Made by a program: the position numbers and the translations under genes. From assembly GCF_041296385.1 (NCBI RefSeq), contig NW_027184085.1:8985301-9049300 (forward strand): a DNA stretch of 64,000 nucleotides, given 5' to 3'. Positions 1 through 13,446 of this stretch are shown in pieces. The notes under the pieces are model-generated. The model was not told the origin of the DNA. It was given only the letters and a program-made list of their open reading frames with translations, and made no database searches. Within the stretch, counting starts at the first letter, position 1, and each line of letters starts with the position of its first letter. This DNA comes from Aphelocoma coerulescens. Its lineage: Eukaryota; Chordata; Aves; Passeriformes; Corvidae.

Positions 1-1199
1 ATCAGTATCCCTGTTCCCAACACCAGGGGTCAGCTTTCTACTGTTCGTTTGAAGCCCTTTCTGCTCTAGCTATGGCATCTAGCTGTTAAAAGATACAAGG
101 AGACCAACGGGAAGTTCCAGTCCTCCTCCAGGCCAAACATATCTTGCAGGAAAGGTTAAGGTAGAAATACTTACGTGCTGGGTAACCTGTATTGCGCTTC
201 TTTCAGCAGAGCTAATTTCTGATTGCCTTTCTCTTCCATGCAGGAGCTGCAGTTTTCTATTTGTTGTTTAGACTGACTTCAGAGCCAATGGATGTGACAG
301 CTCCTTCACGGTGACCTGGGATTGCAGAGCGGGCAGGATCTCTGCCTGCCTGTTTTAGTTTCTTACATGGTCTTAATTGCTGTCATGTCTAAGGTTCCTT
401 TCTGCCTTGAGGGTCTGTGTCTTCCCAGATGAGGTCACGGCAATGCTGCCTTTACTGATGAAAAAACTAAGCCAAGAGGCTCACGGAGAACAGCAAATAC
501 CCAGATCAGAATTCATCTCACATGCTGTAGAGCAGTCATAGAAATAGCAGGCTCTATTCCCGCAATTCCCATAGAAGCAAAGTGACTCTAGAGGCATTTT
601 TTTCAAATAGGTTATTCAACCTGGATTGCTGCTTCTCCAGACTTGTGCCATCACATCATGATTCTGTTCTGAAGGGCCCCTAACTTTTCCCAACCATTCC
701 ATGTGAAGAGCAGGAAGCTTCCTAACTCAGCTGTCTTTGCTGGCTAGCATTCAATCAGACAGCTGGGTCACCAGGCAGCTTTAAAGACCTAGTCCTCCTT
801 AGATTTATTTTAGGAATTGCTAATCATATAGATTGAGTGTTACATAAATGTAATATCACCATCAATACCCGAAGATGGCAGTGTCATTTAAAATGATTGT
901 TTTTTCAAGCAGGTCAACAAGCACAGGGTCACTGGGGTGAGAACACAGAGGAGGGAATCAAAAATGGCAGACGGAAAGATAAATCAGCATTTTTAGCAGC
1001 CGCCCATGATTAGATTGGTTTGTGTCAGTCATGAAACTGGACTTGAAAATATTTCTCTATCTTGGTGTACACTCTGAGAAAGAAAACTTCCACCTAAATC
1101 TGGAGGAGCAGAAAGGTGTCTAAGGGGGTCTGGCATGGGATGCCTTATGCATTCACTTACTTGAGAGTAGCAGGGAGAAGAGGGGCTACTTCTATGTAT

Positions 1200-1580
1200 G
1201 ATGGAGGTGAGATCTTCACTGGAATGTTGTATCCAGCTATTAATAGTTCAGTCTTCAAAATGGATGTTAAAATTGAAAAAAGGTTCAGAGATGAACCGCA
1301 ATATGACTTATGTTTGAAAACTCTGCCTTACAGTTAAATTCTCAAACAATTCAATTTGGCTTATTAAGGAGAAGATTAAGTAGTGATTTGATTACTGTCC
1401 ATTAATTACTTGAAGGGAAAGGAAGGAGTTATCTTATAGAAAAGAACTCTTTCATCTTACTTTTTCATCTAGGACATAATCTAGCAACTGGAAGTAGAAT
1501 TCAGAGATCTCAGAAAACTGGAAATGAATTTTTAATGGTGGAAGTAATTAAGCATAGGAACAAATAAAGGATTTATTCAT
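1200..1580 (+). mobile_element. Ancient CR1 LINE relic
   Basis: The stretch follows the CR1 ORF2 3' region in order. A segment reading like CTGGAATGTTGTATCCAG is followed by a GGATGTTAAAATTGAAAAAAGG-like piece (about 1260-1282). Further on come sequences resembling the 'aggacaagaaacaa ... aacaaat' block (about 1470-1565). It is heavily diverged, and the limits are approximate. Confidence 0.5.
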
Positions 1581-3269
1581 CACAACTATCTCAATTAGCC
1601 TTAGAATTTACCAATCTGCATTGAACACATTCCATCATTAATTCTAGCAATATGTAAGTTACTTTGTAAGCTTCTGAAGTTAGATGGCTTGTCATTATTC
1701 CTAGGGCAGAATGGTACAAAGAAAATGTAAAAGGCCCCATTAAAGACTTTTTCTTCAAAGACTTTTCTGTCTTTTGTTCTGGAGATGAGTGTGGATCATT
1801 TTTCAACAGAATGCATTAGTAAAAACCTGAAGGAAATCTATCTAATTTAATGTTTTCATTAGTTGAAACTTGTGAGATGTTCAGACTTCTTAGCTTAGCT
1901 TTCTTGCTGCTGTAAAGCAAAACCACTTGTTCTACAATGTAAAATCCTCCTCTGTTGGTCCCTACTTAGGGAACTCAGTCATACTTTTCAATTCTTCTCT
2001 TCATGCTTGGTAATATTTACTAGGCTGCCAAACTGTATAACCAGAAATACCTGGATGCTAACCTCCACTGTTTCATATGATAGACCACTTCAGGTTAAGA
2101 TTCTATCAGGAATACTTTGAAAATTCTGGCCATTGAAAAATAAGTGCAGATCAAATTTGCATTTTTTTGGAAACTTTTAACATCAAAACAGTATGAAAAA
2201 CTACACATTTTATGTGATTTTTTTTTAATTACTTTGCATGGTGTGTTTTCATGGATATCACTTTGCTTTAGCATATGTGAGAAAGGATAAAAGTATTTTT
2301 TAGGGTATTGTAGAATGAAGTCAACTACAGAAGGTAGGAATAAAAAGTATTCAGGGGTGCTTAACTGTCAGTGAGGGATCAAAGGGGTGAATCCTGTAAG
2401 TAGCTTTGTGTTGTTTGATCCTTTACACTTCTGTTTTTCTGGCTATTAGACAAGCTGAATACAACTTTGCTGTGTGAAGAACTTGTGGCTCAGTCTGTTT
2501 GTATGACTGGACAATATATGTATCCTTAATTTTTCAACATTATCATGCTAGACTAAATCATTGATGAAATTTAGTAAGTGGCTGCTGTTGCGAAAAGGCT
2601 CACCTGCAATAAAAGAAAGGCAGCAGATATTGCTCCAAGAGCTATTGCAAGGTCCTGAGTTATTCTTATCAGATTCCTCCAGGTATGAGAGAGCTGGCTG
2701 GGATTCACTGACGTTTTCCAGCTTCTCCCATCAAATGGTGCATGATGAAGTGGTTTCCACTACTGCTTAAGAGATCTTCATAGAGGGACAGTTGTATCAG
2801 CTCTTGTATTGTTTGGTGAGTTCTTAAAAGAGAAGCCAGCACAGTAGATTCTCAGGATGCTGATTCTGATCCCCATCCTGGCTCCCACTAGACAAGAGAG
2901 GAATTGTATGGTGCAGAACATGCTTTCTAGATGTTATGTAGTCCCAGGCTTCTTCTGCTGGAGAGATGCTGGAGAGAAGATTGATTGCCCAACAGCAGCC
3001 TGGCTGGTGGAGATGGGAGATAATGGGGACATAAATTCCCCTGTTAGTTCCCACAACAGATCCATGTGTTGGCCAGAGTCAGATCTGGTTTAGGTATTGG
3101 TTGGCTTCTCAGAGCTGCAAGTCTACAAAGTTGGCTGTCACTAGAGGAAGATGAATAGGGAAGATTTATCCATCAGGAAGATGGATAAATACCTGATGGG
3201 GGGAATGACAAAACCAGAGATGAACTGCTCTCAGTGGTATCAAGTGAAAGGCAAGTCAGTGGCTGTGAG

Positions 3270-3513
3270 CTGAGACAGATAAAAGTCCCTTTAAACATAA
3301 GCTAGAACTTCTTTACTGTGAGGGTGGCTCAGCAGAAGAACAGTATTTCCACTCTAGAGAGGCTGTGGAGATAACCCCTTGCAGTTTTTAAAAACCTGAC
3401 AACACAGTCCTGGACACCATGCTCTGACTGACACTGCTTTAGGCAGGCAGAATTGGACTAGATGTTCTCCAGAAGTACCTTCAAGCCTCAGGTATCTTGT
3501 GATTCTGTGATTT
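3270..3513 (+). mobile_element. CR1 LINE 3' end fragment
   Basis: It contains the CR1 3' block TTCTTTACTGTGAGGGTGG and then GAGAGGCTGTGGA. It ends with a diverged version of the 'ttggactagatg' segment and the octamer tail TTGTGATTCTGTGATT at about 3498-3513. It lies only about 260 bp upstream of a second, longer CR1 copy in the same direction. Confidence 0.75.
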
Positions 3514-3769
3514 TTTTCTTTCTTTTTCATCTTTTATCCATCATATCCAAGTGTAAGCCAAAATTTGGCCCATATTTTGCATAGATACTTGATGCTTTGT
3601 GTGAGTCTTTTGGACCACTTCCATTCCCTAGTAGCGGCCTGTTGCTCTTTGGAAATGTCACTCTGAAGTACCATCTGTCTTTTTGCCATAGCTATCTTTT
3701 TCTCCCTGACCTTCTTACTTGGTCAAAGGATTGAAAGCTATTGCTTTGTTGCAGTATACAGAGCAAACT

Positions 3770-5581
3770 GATGTTACCCAGGCAATTTGGGGTTGAGGAA
3801 CGCCAAGGTAAAGCTGGAACTGAACCTGGCAAGGGACACAAAAAGACCAGGAAAAGCTTCTATAGATATATTAACCAGAAGAGGAAGGTCAAAGGAGGTG
3901 CTTCCCGCCCACCCCCCAAGATAGAAATGATGGAAAACTGGTAACAACAAATGAGGAAAAGGTTGAGATACTCAGCAACATTTTTGCCTCTGTCTTCAAT
4001 GGCAACCTCTCTTACCACACCTCTCACGTGGATGAACAGCAGGATGGGGACTGGGGAAGCAAAGTCCCTCCCACTGTAAGAGAAGATCAGGTTCCTGACC
4101 ACCTGAGGAACCTGAATGCACGTAAGTCTTTGGGACCTTGATGATGTGGTTGCCAAGCCACTCTCCATGATATTTGAAAAGTCATGACAGATAAAGTCCC
4201 AGGTGACTGGAAAAGGGAAGCCATTGTACTTATCTTGAGAAATGATAGAAAGGAGGACTCCAGGAACTACTGGTCTGTCAGCCTCCCCTCTGTGCCTGGG
4301 AAGATCATGGAACAGATCCTCCTAGAAACTCTGGTAAGGCACATGGAGGACAGGGAGATGAATGGAGGTAACCAGCATGGCTTCACTAAGGGTAAGTCCT
4401 ACCTGACAAACCAGAGGCCTTCTGTGATGCAGTGGCCGCAGGAGTGGACAAAGAAGGGGGTTAGAGATGTCATTTATCTGGACTTCTGTGAAGCCTTTGA
4501 CACAGTCCCCCACAATATCCTTTTCTTAAATTGGAGGGAGATGGATTTGAGGGATGGATTGTTGGGTGGTGAGGCATCGGTTGGATAATCACATTGGGAG
4601 AGTAGTGGTCTATATCTCAGAGTCCCAATGGACATCAGTGACAAGAAGAATCTTTCACAGATCCATTCTGGGACCATGTTCTTTAATATCTTCATTAATG
4701 GCATAGACAGAGGGATCAAGTGCACCTGCAGCAAGTTTGATGACAACACCTGAAGGATGGGATGCCATCCAGAGGGACCCAGACAAGCTCGAGGAGTGGG
4801 TCCGTGGGAACATCATAAAGTTCAAGGTCATGTGCAAGGTGCTGCACCTGGGTCAGGGCAACCCCTGGTATCAGCACAGGCTGGGCATGAACATACCCAG
4901 AGCAGCCCTGCCCAGAAGGACTTGGGGGTGCTGTGGGTGAGAGGCTGGACATGCCCCGGCCATGGCACTCACAGCCCAGAGAGCCAAACGTGTCCTGGGC
5001 TGCATCCAGAGCCCCGTGGGCAGCAGGGGAGGGAGGGGATTCTGCCCCCTGCTCTGCTCTGCTGAGACCCACCTGGAGCACAGCATCCAGCTCTGGGGTC
5101 CCAGCATGGGAAGAACAGGGACCTGCTGGAGCCAGTCCAGAGGGGAGACTACCAAGATGATCAGAGGGATGGAACATCTCTCCTGTGAGGAAAGGCTGAG
5201 AGAATTGGGGTTGTTCAGCATGGAAAGGAGACGGCTTCAGAGTTTTCTGTGGCCTTCCAGTATCTGAAAGGAGCCTACAAGGACTATTTACAAGAATGTG
5301 TAATGACAGAACAAGGATGAATGGCTTCAAACTGAAAGAGAGTAGGTGTAGATTAAATATTGGGAAGAAATTCTTTACTGTGAGGGTGGTGAGACACTGG
5401 AACAGATTGCCCAGAGAAGCTGTGGATGCCCCATCCCTGGAAGTGTTCTAGACCAGGTTGGATGGGGCTTGGAACAACCTGGTCTAGTGGAAGGCATCCC
5501 TGCCCATGTCAGGGGAGTTGGAACAAGATGATCTTTAAGGTTCCTTCCAACTCAGGCCGTTCTATGATTCTGTGATTCTGT
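3770..5581 (+). mobile_element. CR1 LINE, 5'-truncated, with RT remnant and intact 3' tail
   Basis: This is the longest CR1 copy in the window. ORF2 (reverse transcriptase) is recognisable in pieces. SLPSVPGKIMEQILLE, QHGFTKGKSYLTN and VIYLDFCEAFDTVPHN fall between 4184 and 4588, and the last two match RT fingers/palm motifs. Frameshifts and stops break the frame before and after, so it cannot code for a working protein. From about 4740 it follows the CR1 ORF2 C-terminal and 3' UTR sequence closely (GGGATGCCATCCAGAGGGAC, TTCTTTACTGTGAGGGTGG). It ends in the octamer tail TCTATGATTCTGTGATTCTG (5562-5581). The 5' limit is approximate. CR1 copies are normally 5'-truncated and leave no clear target duplication, as here. 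The 62574-63405 copy is closely related. Confidence 0.93.
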
Positions 5582-5632
5582 TTGAGACTAACAAATATTT
5601 AGGTATTTCTGTTTTCTTTCTTTTTTCTTTTA

Positions 5633-5647
5633 TTTTTTTTTTTTTTT
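5633..5647. repeat. T15 tract after CR1
   Basis: A T-rich stretch (5611-5647) containing T15 starts about 30 bp after the CR1 tail. Confidence 0.95.
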
Positions 5648-6739
5648 GCATAAGTTTTTTTTTCTGAAATTTACTTTTAGTAGCTCTTAAAAGCTACTTA
5701 TGCTAACCCCCAATTATACACTTAACATACTTGCTGAAGATACATAATATTTCATGTACTAAAAATAAAAGCTAGCAAAAACCCCCCCAATTTCTGTCAA
5801 AGAAGTGAATATCTGGTTTATACCCCAGCCTTATACAAAGAGGAATGCTGAAAAATATTGTCCAAATTTAGTGTTCAGTACCTGGTTGCACAGAAAAATA
5901 GGAAGAGGTCCCTTAGGGACCTGGGAGATGCTTAGCTACAAATTAGTGGGGGCCTAGGCAGTCCTCTAGTCGAAATATCCCTGATTTTATGCCCTGTTTT
6001 TATACATTTCTCTAAACATTTGATGTTAACCACTGCTGCAAACAGGTTAGGGGTAGGTGTTGGATCTGTAATGGCTACTCTTAATTTTCATGGTTCATGC
6101 TAGTGCAAAATTGACTGCATGCCCATACATATGATTCTGCTTCTTCCTTGCTCCTCTATCAAATCTGCGTCTTTTGCCAAATGTCTTCAGAAATGTTCTC
6201 AGAGCTTCTGTGTCATTTCTCATTGTCTCCTCCATGGTCTGAGCTGTATATGTCCATCTCATCAGGTATCATCTGTCTGCTTCCAAGAGACCACAGCACT
6301 GCCATAGAACACTAACTTTCCTGTCTCTTAATTATGGAATACATAAGCGTCTCCTGCAGTGTGTGCATCCCCCTCAGAGCTGTTATGGTCAGGAATATTA
6401 AAATGCGTGCAGCCTGGCTTGTTTGCAAGCTGGTGTGATTATCCAGAGGCAGCACATTTGTAGATGTCCATTTGTGGCATGATCCTGGGAATTTCTAAAC
6501 GATGCATGCCACCTGGAAGCTCCTTATTTGGCCACTTGATGGCACTCTTAAATGTTTAGTTGGTTGCAAACGCTCTCAAACGTGCTAGTTTCGTAGAACA
6601 GCGATAGAGGAAACAGAGCCTCAGGTATTAAACAGTGAAATACCATCAGAATTGGAGCTTATGTCAACGAATACAAGAAAAACACGAGAAAAAGTTCAGC
6701 TGATTGTGCTAAATGCTGCCCGGTGTGTAACAGGAGGAT

Positions 6740-7025
6740 TAACACCTGTCTGGCTTTCCAGCTCCAAAGTGTTCTGCAGAGACAAGTGCTTCTCTAAGCC
6801 TTTCCTTATGGGAGAGGTGTGCTCCATCTTTTTGATCATCTTGGTGGCCTCCTCTGGACTCACTCCAGCAAGATGAGGTCTGTTATGCTGAAGACCCCAG
6901 AGCTGGCTGCAGCACTCCAGGTGGGGTCTCACGACAGCAGAACAGAGGGACAGAATCCCTTCCCTCATCTTGATGTTAGCTTTCATAACACACAGCCAAC
7001 TGTAAAGTTGTGCCCTTATGAGCAT
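6740..7025 (-). mobile_element. CR1 LINE internal fragment
   Basis: Read on the minus strand it follows the ORF2 C-terminal region of CR1, for example CSAVVRPHLECCSQLWGLQ and EEATKMIKKMEHTS. It is the reverse orientation of the copy ending at 5581. The 3' UTR and octamer tail are missing, so it is truncated at both ends. Confidence 0.85.
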
Positions 7026-8262
7026 CTTATTTAAAGAAGAAAATTTAAGGAAGAATTATAGTGTGTACTAGACCCATGATGCAAAAGCCTGTCTGGTCAG
7101 AATGAGAAAACTGCTTTTATGTAGAGCATTGCAAGCTCAGCCAAGTCACATACTCCTCCTTTTTTTGCACTGCTCACCTGCTCACCTCACTCTCAGGGGA
7201 GAGCTGAATTGAAAGCCAGATCTTCCTGCTCTTTTTAGGAAAGTGCTATGTCTTTTCATCCCCATCTCCCCTGGTTTTGTTTGCTTTTGAGCCTCTGCTT
7301 TCACATGCACTGACAAACAGTGCATGGTTCCAGGTGGTTCCTAAATACTCATTTTTGTTGGCCCAGTTGACTGTGGTTTCTCTTGTATTACTCTGCCAGA
7401 CTTTATTTTAGAGTCAGAAAGGCTATGTATGTCTATCCATCTGTGCTTCTGAGGCGTGTCTTGCCTCTGACATATGCAGGGCCCACAGCACATATTAGGA
7501 CTGCAACAAGGCCTCAGGACATGTATAAATTACAGCTTGCCTCATCATCTATCAATTTTGTCTTCTCTAAAATATCCAGAAGACTTTGAAATTCTGGTTT
7601 TGTACCTCTCTTATCTGAACTGCAAGTTCTGTGCTTCCTAAGAGCCCCAGCTAAAAATGTTAACTGGATCAGGAGTAACAGGGATTAGTCAAGCAGCTGG
7701 TGAAAGGTGTCAAGCAGAATGTTAAATTTGACATTCAAGCATCTGAATCAGCATAAGCCAAAATGATCTATCATTTGCCTCCTCTGCACTGGTGGACTTG
7801 CTCAGCATTTGCAGATCTTTGCAGTACCAATACTGCTAACTGGAGGGTACAGATTTCCTTGTGACAGGAAATGCCTGTGCTCACAGAGTTCAAGCTAGTG
7901 TAGGTGGTCTCAACAGGGGCGTTCAACTTTCACTGACAAATGTCAGAAAATAAATGGAATTTATTGGTGGAATTATCATCTGAGGCAGTGTCTCAGAGGG
8001 GGTGCTGTAGTAGCCCTGGAGCTAGGCATTGTTTTCATTGGTCCTCTGGATGGGAATATAAACTCACAGCAGGTGAAACGTGTGACTGATGAAAAGGCAG
8101 GTGAAGTTGTAAATCATGCTGGGAACAGAGCTGTCATACAGAGTGATTAATGTTGTGGTAAACTGGAATTATTCAAAGCAAATGCATTTTAATTCAGTCA
8201 AATATAATATTATCCCTCTCTAGACAAAAAGGAGCGTTGTATTTTGGAAGGCAGCATTTCTT

Positions 8263-8285
8263 AAAAAAAAAAAAAGGAAAAAAAA
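8263..8285. repeat. A-rich tract
   Basis: A13, GG, then A8. Confidence 0.95.
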
Positions 8286-8389
8286 CCACTTTTGTGGACA
8301 AGTAAGAAATTTGAGTCTCCAGTGAAGTATCTTGGCAAGGAGGCTGAACATGATTCTGGTGTGCAAACAGGGAATCCTGAATAGCAGTA

Positions 8390-8600
8390 GATAATATTAT
8401 TTAAACATTAGTGAGACTAATACTGGAATATTATGTTTGATTTGGGAGCCAACATTTTTCAAAGCATGCAGAAAAATGGTAGTTCAGAAAGAATCCCAAG
8501 GTGATTCAAGAGTTGGAGAGCGTGCCCCAAAGGGGGAGAGAGAAAAACATCCAGTTGAAATTTGGACTCAAAATTAATTATGTCTGGCCCTTGCACAAAT
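8390..8600 (+). mobile_element. Old CR1 LINE fragment
   Basis: The order of segments (TTAGTGAGACTAATACTGGA, then TTTGGGAGCCAAC, then a GATTCAAGAGTTGGAGAG piece) parallels the CR1 ORF2 3' part that reads 'VRP.LEY..Q.WG', followed by the 'rmiKGLE' region. It is strongly diverged, and the ends are approximate. Confidence 0.55.
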
Positions 8601-10446
8601 CCTAGCCATGTGATATCCTCCACTCATCTCTGGAAAGTTTCTTAATATTCTAGTCTTCTCCATGTCTGCTGTGAAGTGGCTTTCTGTTTGCAGCTCTGGA
8701 GACAGTGCCTTTCACTGCTGTGGCAAAGTTAATATTGGTTCCTGGCTTTTTGCTAAGCAGCCTCCTCTATGCAGTAGTGGTGAAAATAAATCGGATTTTT
8801 GAGTTCAGGCTGTGATGGTTATCAAAAGTATGCTGAAATGTGACTAGTGTTCAGTTTTTAAAGTGTCTTGATGAAGAGAAGAAGGAGATATGAAAGAAGT
8901 CCTTTATCCAGTCAAGGTAGGCATAGTAAGAATTAGCAGTGGCAAGCCAGGTAAGTCAAATAAGGAATTAGGTGCAGCTTTTTAAGCACTCAAAGTGATT
9001 AAATGTCAAAACAAGCTGAAAAATGAAACAGTGGCTTCTCTGTCTTTTGAGATCTTCATATGAAGTATGCATATACTTGCCAAAACCAAGTTATCAGGCT
9101 CAAAACAGGATATGCCAATAACATTTTTGGATCTGCGAAAAAGAGGAGGCCAGGCTTTCTGGCCTTGAGTTACAAAGTAATGAGTTCTCAAAACATTTTC
9201 TTTTCTGGGAAAGGACTGTTTTGAAAGTCCAGTATTCATATTTTTGTTGCCCACAATGTGGTTCACAGCCTGATCCATAGTGGTGTGGGATATATCAACA
9301 CAGCATTGTGTACACAAGTATGGTATAGTTGAGTACTTCTGGGCATTTAAGGGAATAGGAACAGAATGAACACCAATGATCCTAATATAAATTTCTCAGG
9401 GATCCTGGGATGTGGTCTGCTTGAGCACAGTCCTCTGAAGTCCCAGCTCTGTTCCCTGTTATAGCTTGCTGTAGTGTCTTTGGCAGTCCCCTCCACTGCC
9501 CTTTCTCATTCTGTAAAAAGGAGTGCTGCATATACAGCCTTAAAGCACTCTCAAATGCTATAAAACTTTGAGATATTATTGTTACTCCCAAAGAGCTTTG
9601 AAAACACATTCAGCACTTGCACAAACTCTCTGAGCTCTTGGAAAGATTTGTTCTTTCCTGATTTTTCAGAACTATTGGCATACAGTTAAGCTCGAAGTGC
9701 CAGCTGTTTCCTTTGTTACAGCACACCAATTCTGCAACTGCAGCAAAGTGTGGAATTGGCACAGCTTTTAAAAATAAGCGAGGAGAGAATCTCACTAGAG
9801 CAGTGCAAGGTCATTCAACTTGTTTCACAGTGGGTTAGATTAGCTTATGCTCAGTGCCCTGCTGCACAGGGTTTACTCACTGATAAAAAAATTCATATTG
9901 AAAATTCACTAATTTGTGACTTGCTCAGTCATCTGTCTATGCTATGCAGAAGGAAGCACAGGAATATTCTTGGACTGTGCTCAGGGTTTTGAAGATTTTC
10001 AATTTGCTAGGGAAAATTTGCTGGTCTTTGTTTTTTGTCCTCTATACTTTAAATATTGTAAAGACAAATAAATAGCTGAGATGTGTCTTTGGCTACCAAA
10101 ATTTTTGTCTTTGAAACTGATCTCTCCTCCACAGAGGAGACTGCCTCACCAAATGTAAAGCACAACCAGGCCCTTCCCTTGGCTTCTTAGAAAACCAGTC
10201 CTAAAGGATAGAGCCCCAGCCAGCCAGCTCATCAAAGCATGAGTGTATCTGGGAGAGTTGAAGTGCTTGTGTAGCTGTGATGCTCAGAAACAATCAGCTG
10301 TTCACAAATGTACTTCATCTTGCTTTTTTTTCCAGATGGGCTCTTGGAGGACACCGGACAGATTTTAGGCACCAGCAGTTCTTTTTAGCATGGTGATATC
10401 TTGGTCCAAGCTGTATCAGCGAGACAGCTGGCAGACTTGAATTTTA

Positions 10447-10500
10447 GAAAGCCATCACAGGATCACAGTATCACAGGATCTAAGATATAAGGCTGGAGTG
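10447..10500 (-). mobile_element. CR1 3' octamer tail remnant
   Basis: Three adjacent octamer-like units (CACAGGAT, CACAGTAT, CACAGGAT) are followed by a diverged 'aggttggaaaagacct' type segment. This is the reverse-complement signature of a CR1 3' end. Only the tail is recognisable. Confidence 0.45.
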
Positions 10501-11739
10501 TTTTTGGGTTTTAAATCCTCCGAAGGGAAAGTAATTTGCCAGTTTATCACACAAGAAACCATAGCATTGGCTTCTTGTGTAGTAAAAACTCCTACTTTAG
10601 CTCATGACCATGGGTGGTACCCACATTGAGATTTATTATGTTGCTGCAGGATTTAAACTAAGCATTGTGCTTTTTAACTTGAGGACGCTGCTGCCTTGAG
10701 CATAGTGGTTCAGCCAGTAAGCATTTTGGAGGAAATGGAAGAAAACCATGTAATGTACATCTTGTGGCTTTGTTCCTGAACAAGGAGGGAAAGATACAAA
10801 TAAAATTTTTAAAAAAAGTTCTCCAGCAAACAAAAGACTTTGTTCTGATATTGGAGATTTGCTGATTCTTTTAAATTTAGCTAAGGAGTAATATAAATGA
10901 AAAATCCATTAAAACAGGCACTTAAGCATCAGGCAAAAGATTCAGATGCTTTTCAGATTATTACTTTGCATAAACTATTTGGTGATATCCAAATGATATT
11001 CTGGGATATTTTTCTACCACTACAGTACTTTCCTGAAAAGGGTTTGGGGTGAATCTCTCCAGCTTTAAAAGCAAATGCAGAGGAGTATTTTAGACAGTGG
11101 TCATAGTTGGTTTGAAACCTGTTTCTGTTTGCATGTGGTGCTTACAGGCTCAGTTCTCCCTGTTGAGATCAGTAATCATGCTATCTGCATCTTTCCTTAG
11201 CAAAACTTGTCTTCCCTATGTACACTTGTTACATGTCAGGGTCTAAAATTTAACCTCTTCTCAGGTGAACACTGAGGGATCCCCATGGCGGTGAGAGTCT
11301 GTCCACTCTCTTCTTCTTGCTGTGCTGTCTTGTGTCTTCCTGTAAAGGACAAGTCCTGCTGGCACTGATTATCAGAAAAACTGTCCAATATCTCTAATAT
11401 CTCCAGTCCTTGTATCTCAGGAAAAAAAAAGCCAGTTTGCACTTTGTGGATCTGCATGGGGTGAATATTCTCTACTCTTCCAGTTCATACTGGTGCATCC
11501 ATGAGGTGCAGAGCAGCTGTCTCAGGTCTGAAGCTGCTGCTTTCACTTCCAACAGTGAAGTTGCTTTCACTTCACCACTGTCAGCTTGGTGCCTTAGGTT
11601 TTAACTTTCATATTTTTCAAATTCTGTATTGCTTAGTGTGTAACTCTGAAGTTTCTTGTAGCCTGTTAATTTCTGCTCTCTCATGCTACGTAGACATAAC
11701 AAAGCCTCTCCGGGCCTGCTCTCCAAGGTCACTCAGACC

Positions 11740-12037
11740 GTTCTAAAAGTATAAACCAAAAACAGGCCCAAAAAGTATAAACCAAAGAGCCTCTAAAGGG
11801 GGGCAAGTTACATCATTAAACTGAAGCTTAATTGGAGAATTAACTCTGATATGCAAATGAACCAAACCTATAAAAGTGTGAAGAACTTGTGACCTGGGGT
11901 CCATCTCGGGGCCCATCTTGGCAATAGCCTCTGGCTCCCCAGCCAGGGGGTACCTTTGAAGGCCTTTCAAATAAATACCTACCTTACTCCCTTACTCGTG
12001 TCTAGTCTCTGTTTCTAGGAGGCCTCTTAAGGCATCA
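11740..12037 (+). mobile_element. Endogenous retrovirus LTR, 5' boundary unclear
   Basis: The region has promoter and R/U5 features in LTR order. A TATA box CCTATAAAAG is at about 11867-11876. It is followed by AACTTGTGACCTGGGGTCCA, a GC-rich leader, the polyadenylation signal AATAAAT at about 11969, and an end at GGCATCA (12031-12037). This layout resembles ERVK-like LTRs of passerines, from memory. No internal retroviral sequence follows, so it is a solo or truncated LTR. No flanking target duplication was found, and the 5' limit may be tens to hundreds of bases upstream of the stated start. An imperfect tandem repeat of a GTATAAACCAAA-containing unit lies at about 11745-11785. Confidence 0.65.
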
Positions 12038-13432
12038 AGCTCTTGGGTCTGCACTTTTTTGCTTGGCTGTGCTCTCTGATCTTCCAACATTGATTCACCC
12101 TGCATCCTGAGAGTCTGTCTACGCAATGTTTTGGGGCAAAGTGCAGTACTCTGATTGTTTTTACTGAGAACCAAAAACTTTTCTCTCGAAAGTGCTACTC
12201 TTCAAAGCTATACCACAGATGTGCTGCTGTGGATATGTACTGTGCTTGCCATTCTGGAACGCTGAATATCACTAATGAAATAAGCCCCTTTTAAAATTAT
12301 TTATTAAAGAATATGTTGGTATGTCACAGGTTAGTACTCTGGATGAGAATTCACCCTTCATTAAAGTGGATTTATATGCCTATGCTCAGCAGGTCAGTCT
12401 GTGTGATGCTGTCATGCTTCAGTGTTAATTGTGTGTTATTCTCATCACATTGCCTTTCATCAGGAATAACTTTTACATACTTTAGTGATCATATTATTCA
12501 GCCTTATGTGCGGTATTCACACATCTGTGATTTAACCCACATTCCTGATATTTGATAACATCAAGGAGACAATGAGTAGGATTCAGCTCTTAGATTAAGG
12601 TGGCCAATATCAATAGTGGCCACTGCAGTCAGTGGAGCCTAGACAGTAAATCAGCACCCATAGAAAACTCTCCTTTAAGATGCTACTGGTACTGATGGCA
12701 GCAGAAGCTTGGACTCTGAGTGCACAGACAGCCATACACAGACCTGCATTTGGGTGTCATAATCTGCAAACTGGACCCTGCATTTCACTCTGCCAGAGCC
12801 TCTTCCCAAGGCTTTGTTTTTCCCCTGCCAGACTAACCCCCAGGTGGACTTGCTGAAGCTGCTGAGCTATTTCACCTGATGAAGACCTGCTCTATCACCT
12901 TTAACTGAGGAATGTGGGTGGACTCTGTTCCTGTCTGATCACTGGGGAGAGAACCACCTCCAAAACACAACTTAGATCTTTGGTGGCTGAATCACCCCCT
13001 GTAGAGGTGTCTCCTCTGCTGTCTCTGCAAGGAACATGGGGGCAGCTCTTGAACCTCCTCAGCACAGTGCTAACAGATAGAAAATTACTGTATGCTACAG
13101 GCCTTTTGGGAATATGCCTGGCTGATCAGCTCACTCCAAGAGAAATAAGAGCATGGAATAAGTTGAATTCAAAGGCTATCCAACAAATTTGACTTCTTTC
13201 TGCTCTGAGCCACTCCTGATGGTCATTTCCACAGCCTTCTGAAGTGTTTTTGCTTCTGAGGTGAGCACAGATTCATCCTTATCATTCATGGACCTCAACT
13301 AAATATCAGTTCAATGACATTACTTGGCTAAGAACAAAGACAATTCTGTGAATTAAAAGAACTGGGAAATCTCTGATGGAGAAAGTATCTTCCTTTTCAG
13401 TTAGAATTCTAAGAATAAGCTTCCCCTTTATT

Positions 13433-13446
13433 AAAAAAAAAAAAAA
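13433..13446. repeat. A14 tract
   Basis: An uninterrupted run of 14 A. Confidence 0.95.

Noticed and set aside
4716..5330. 204-codon minus-strand open frame
   Set aside because: It is antisense to a CR1 element, GC-rich with no domain, and the counterpart of frames in the other CR1 copy.
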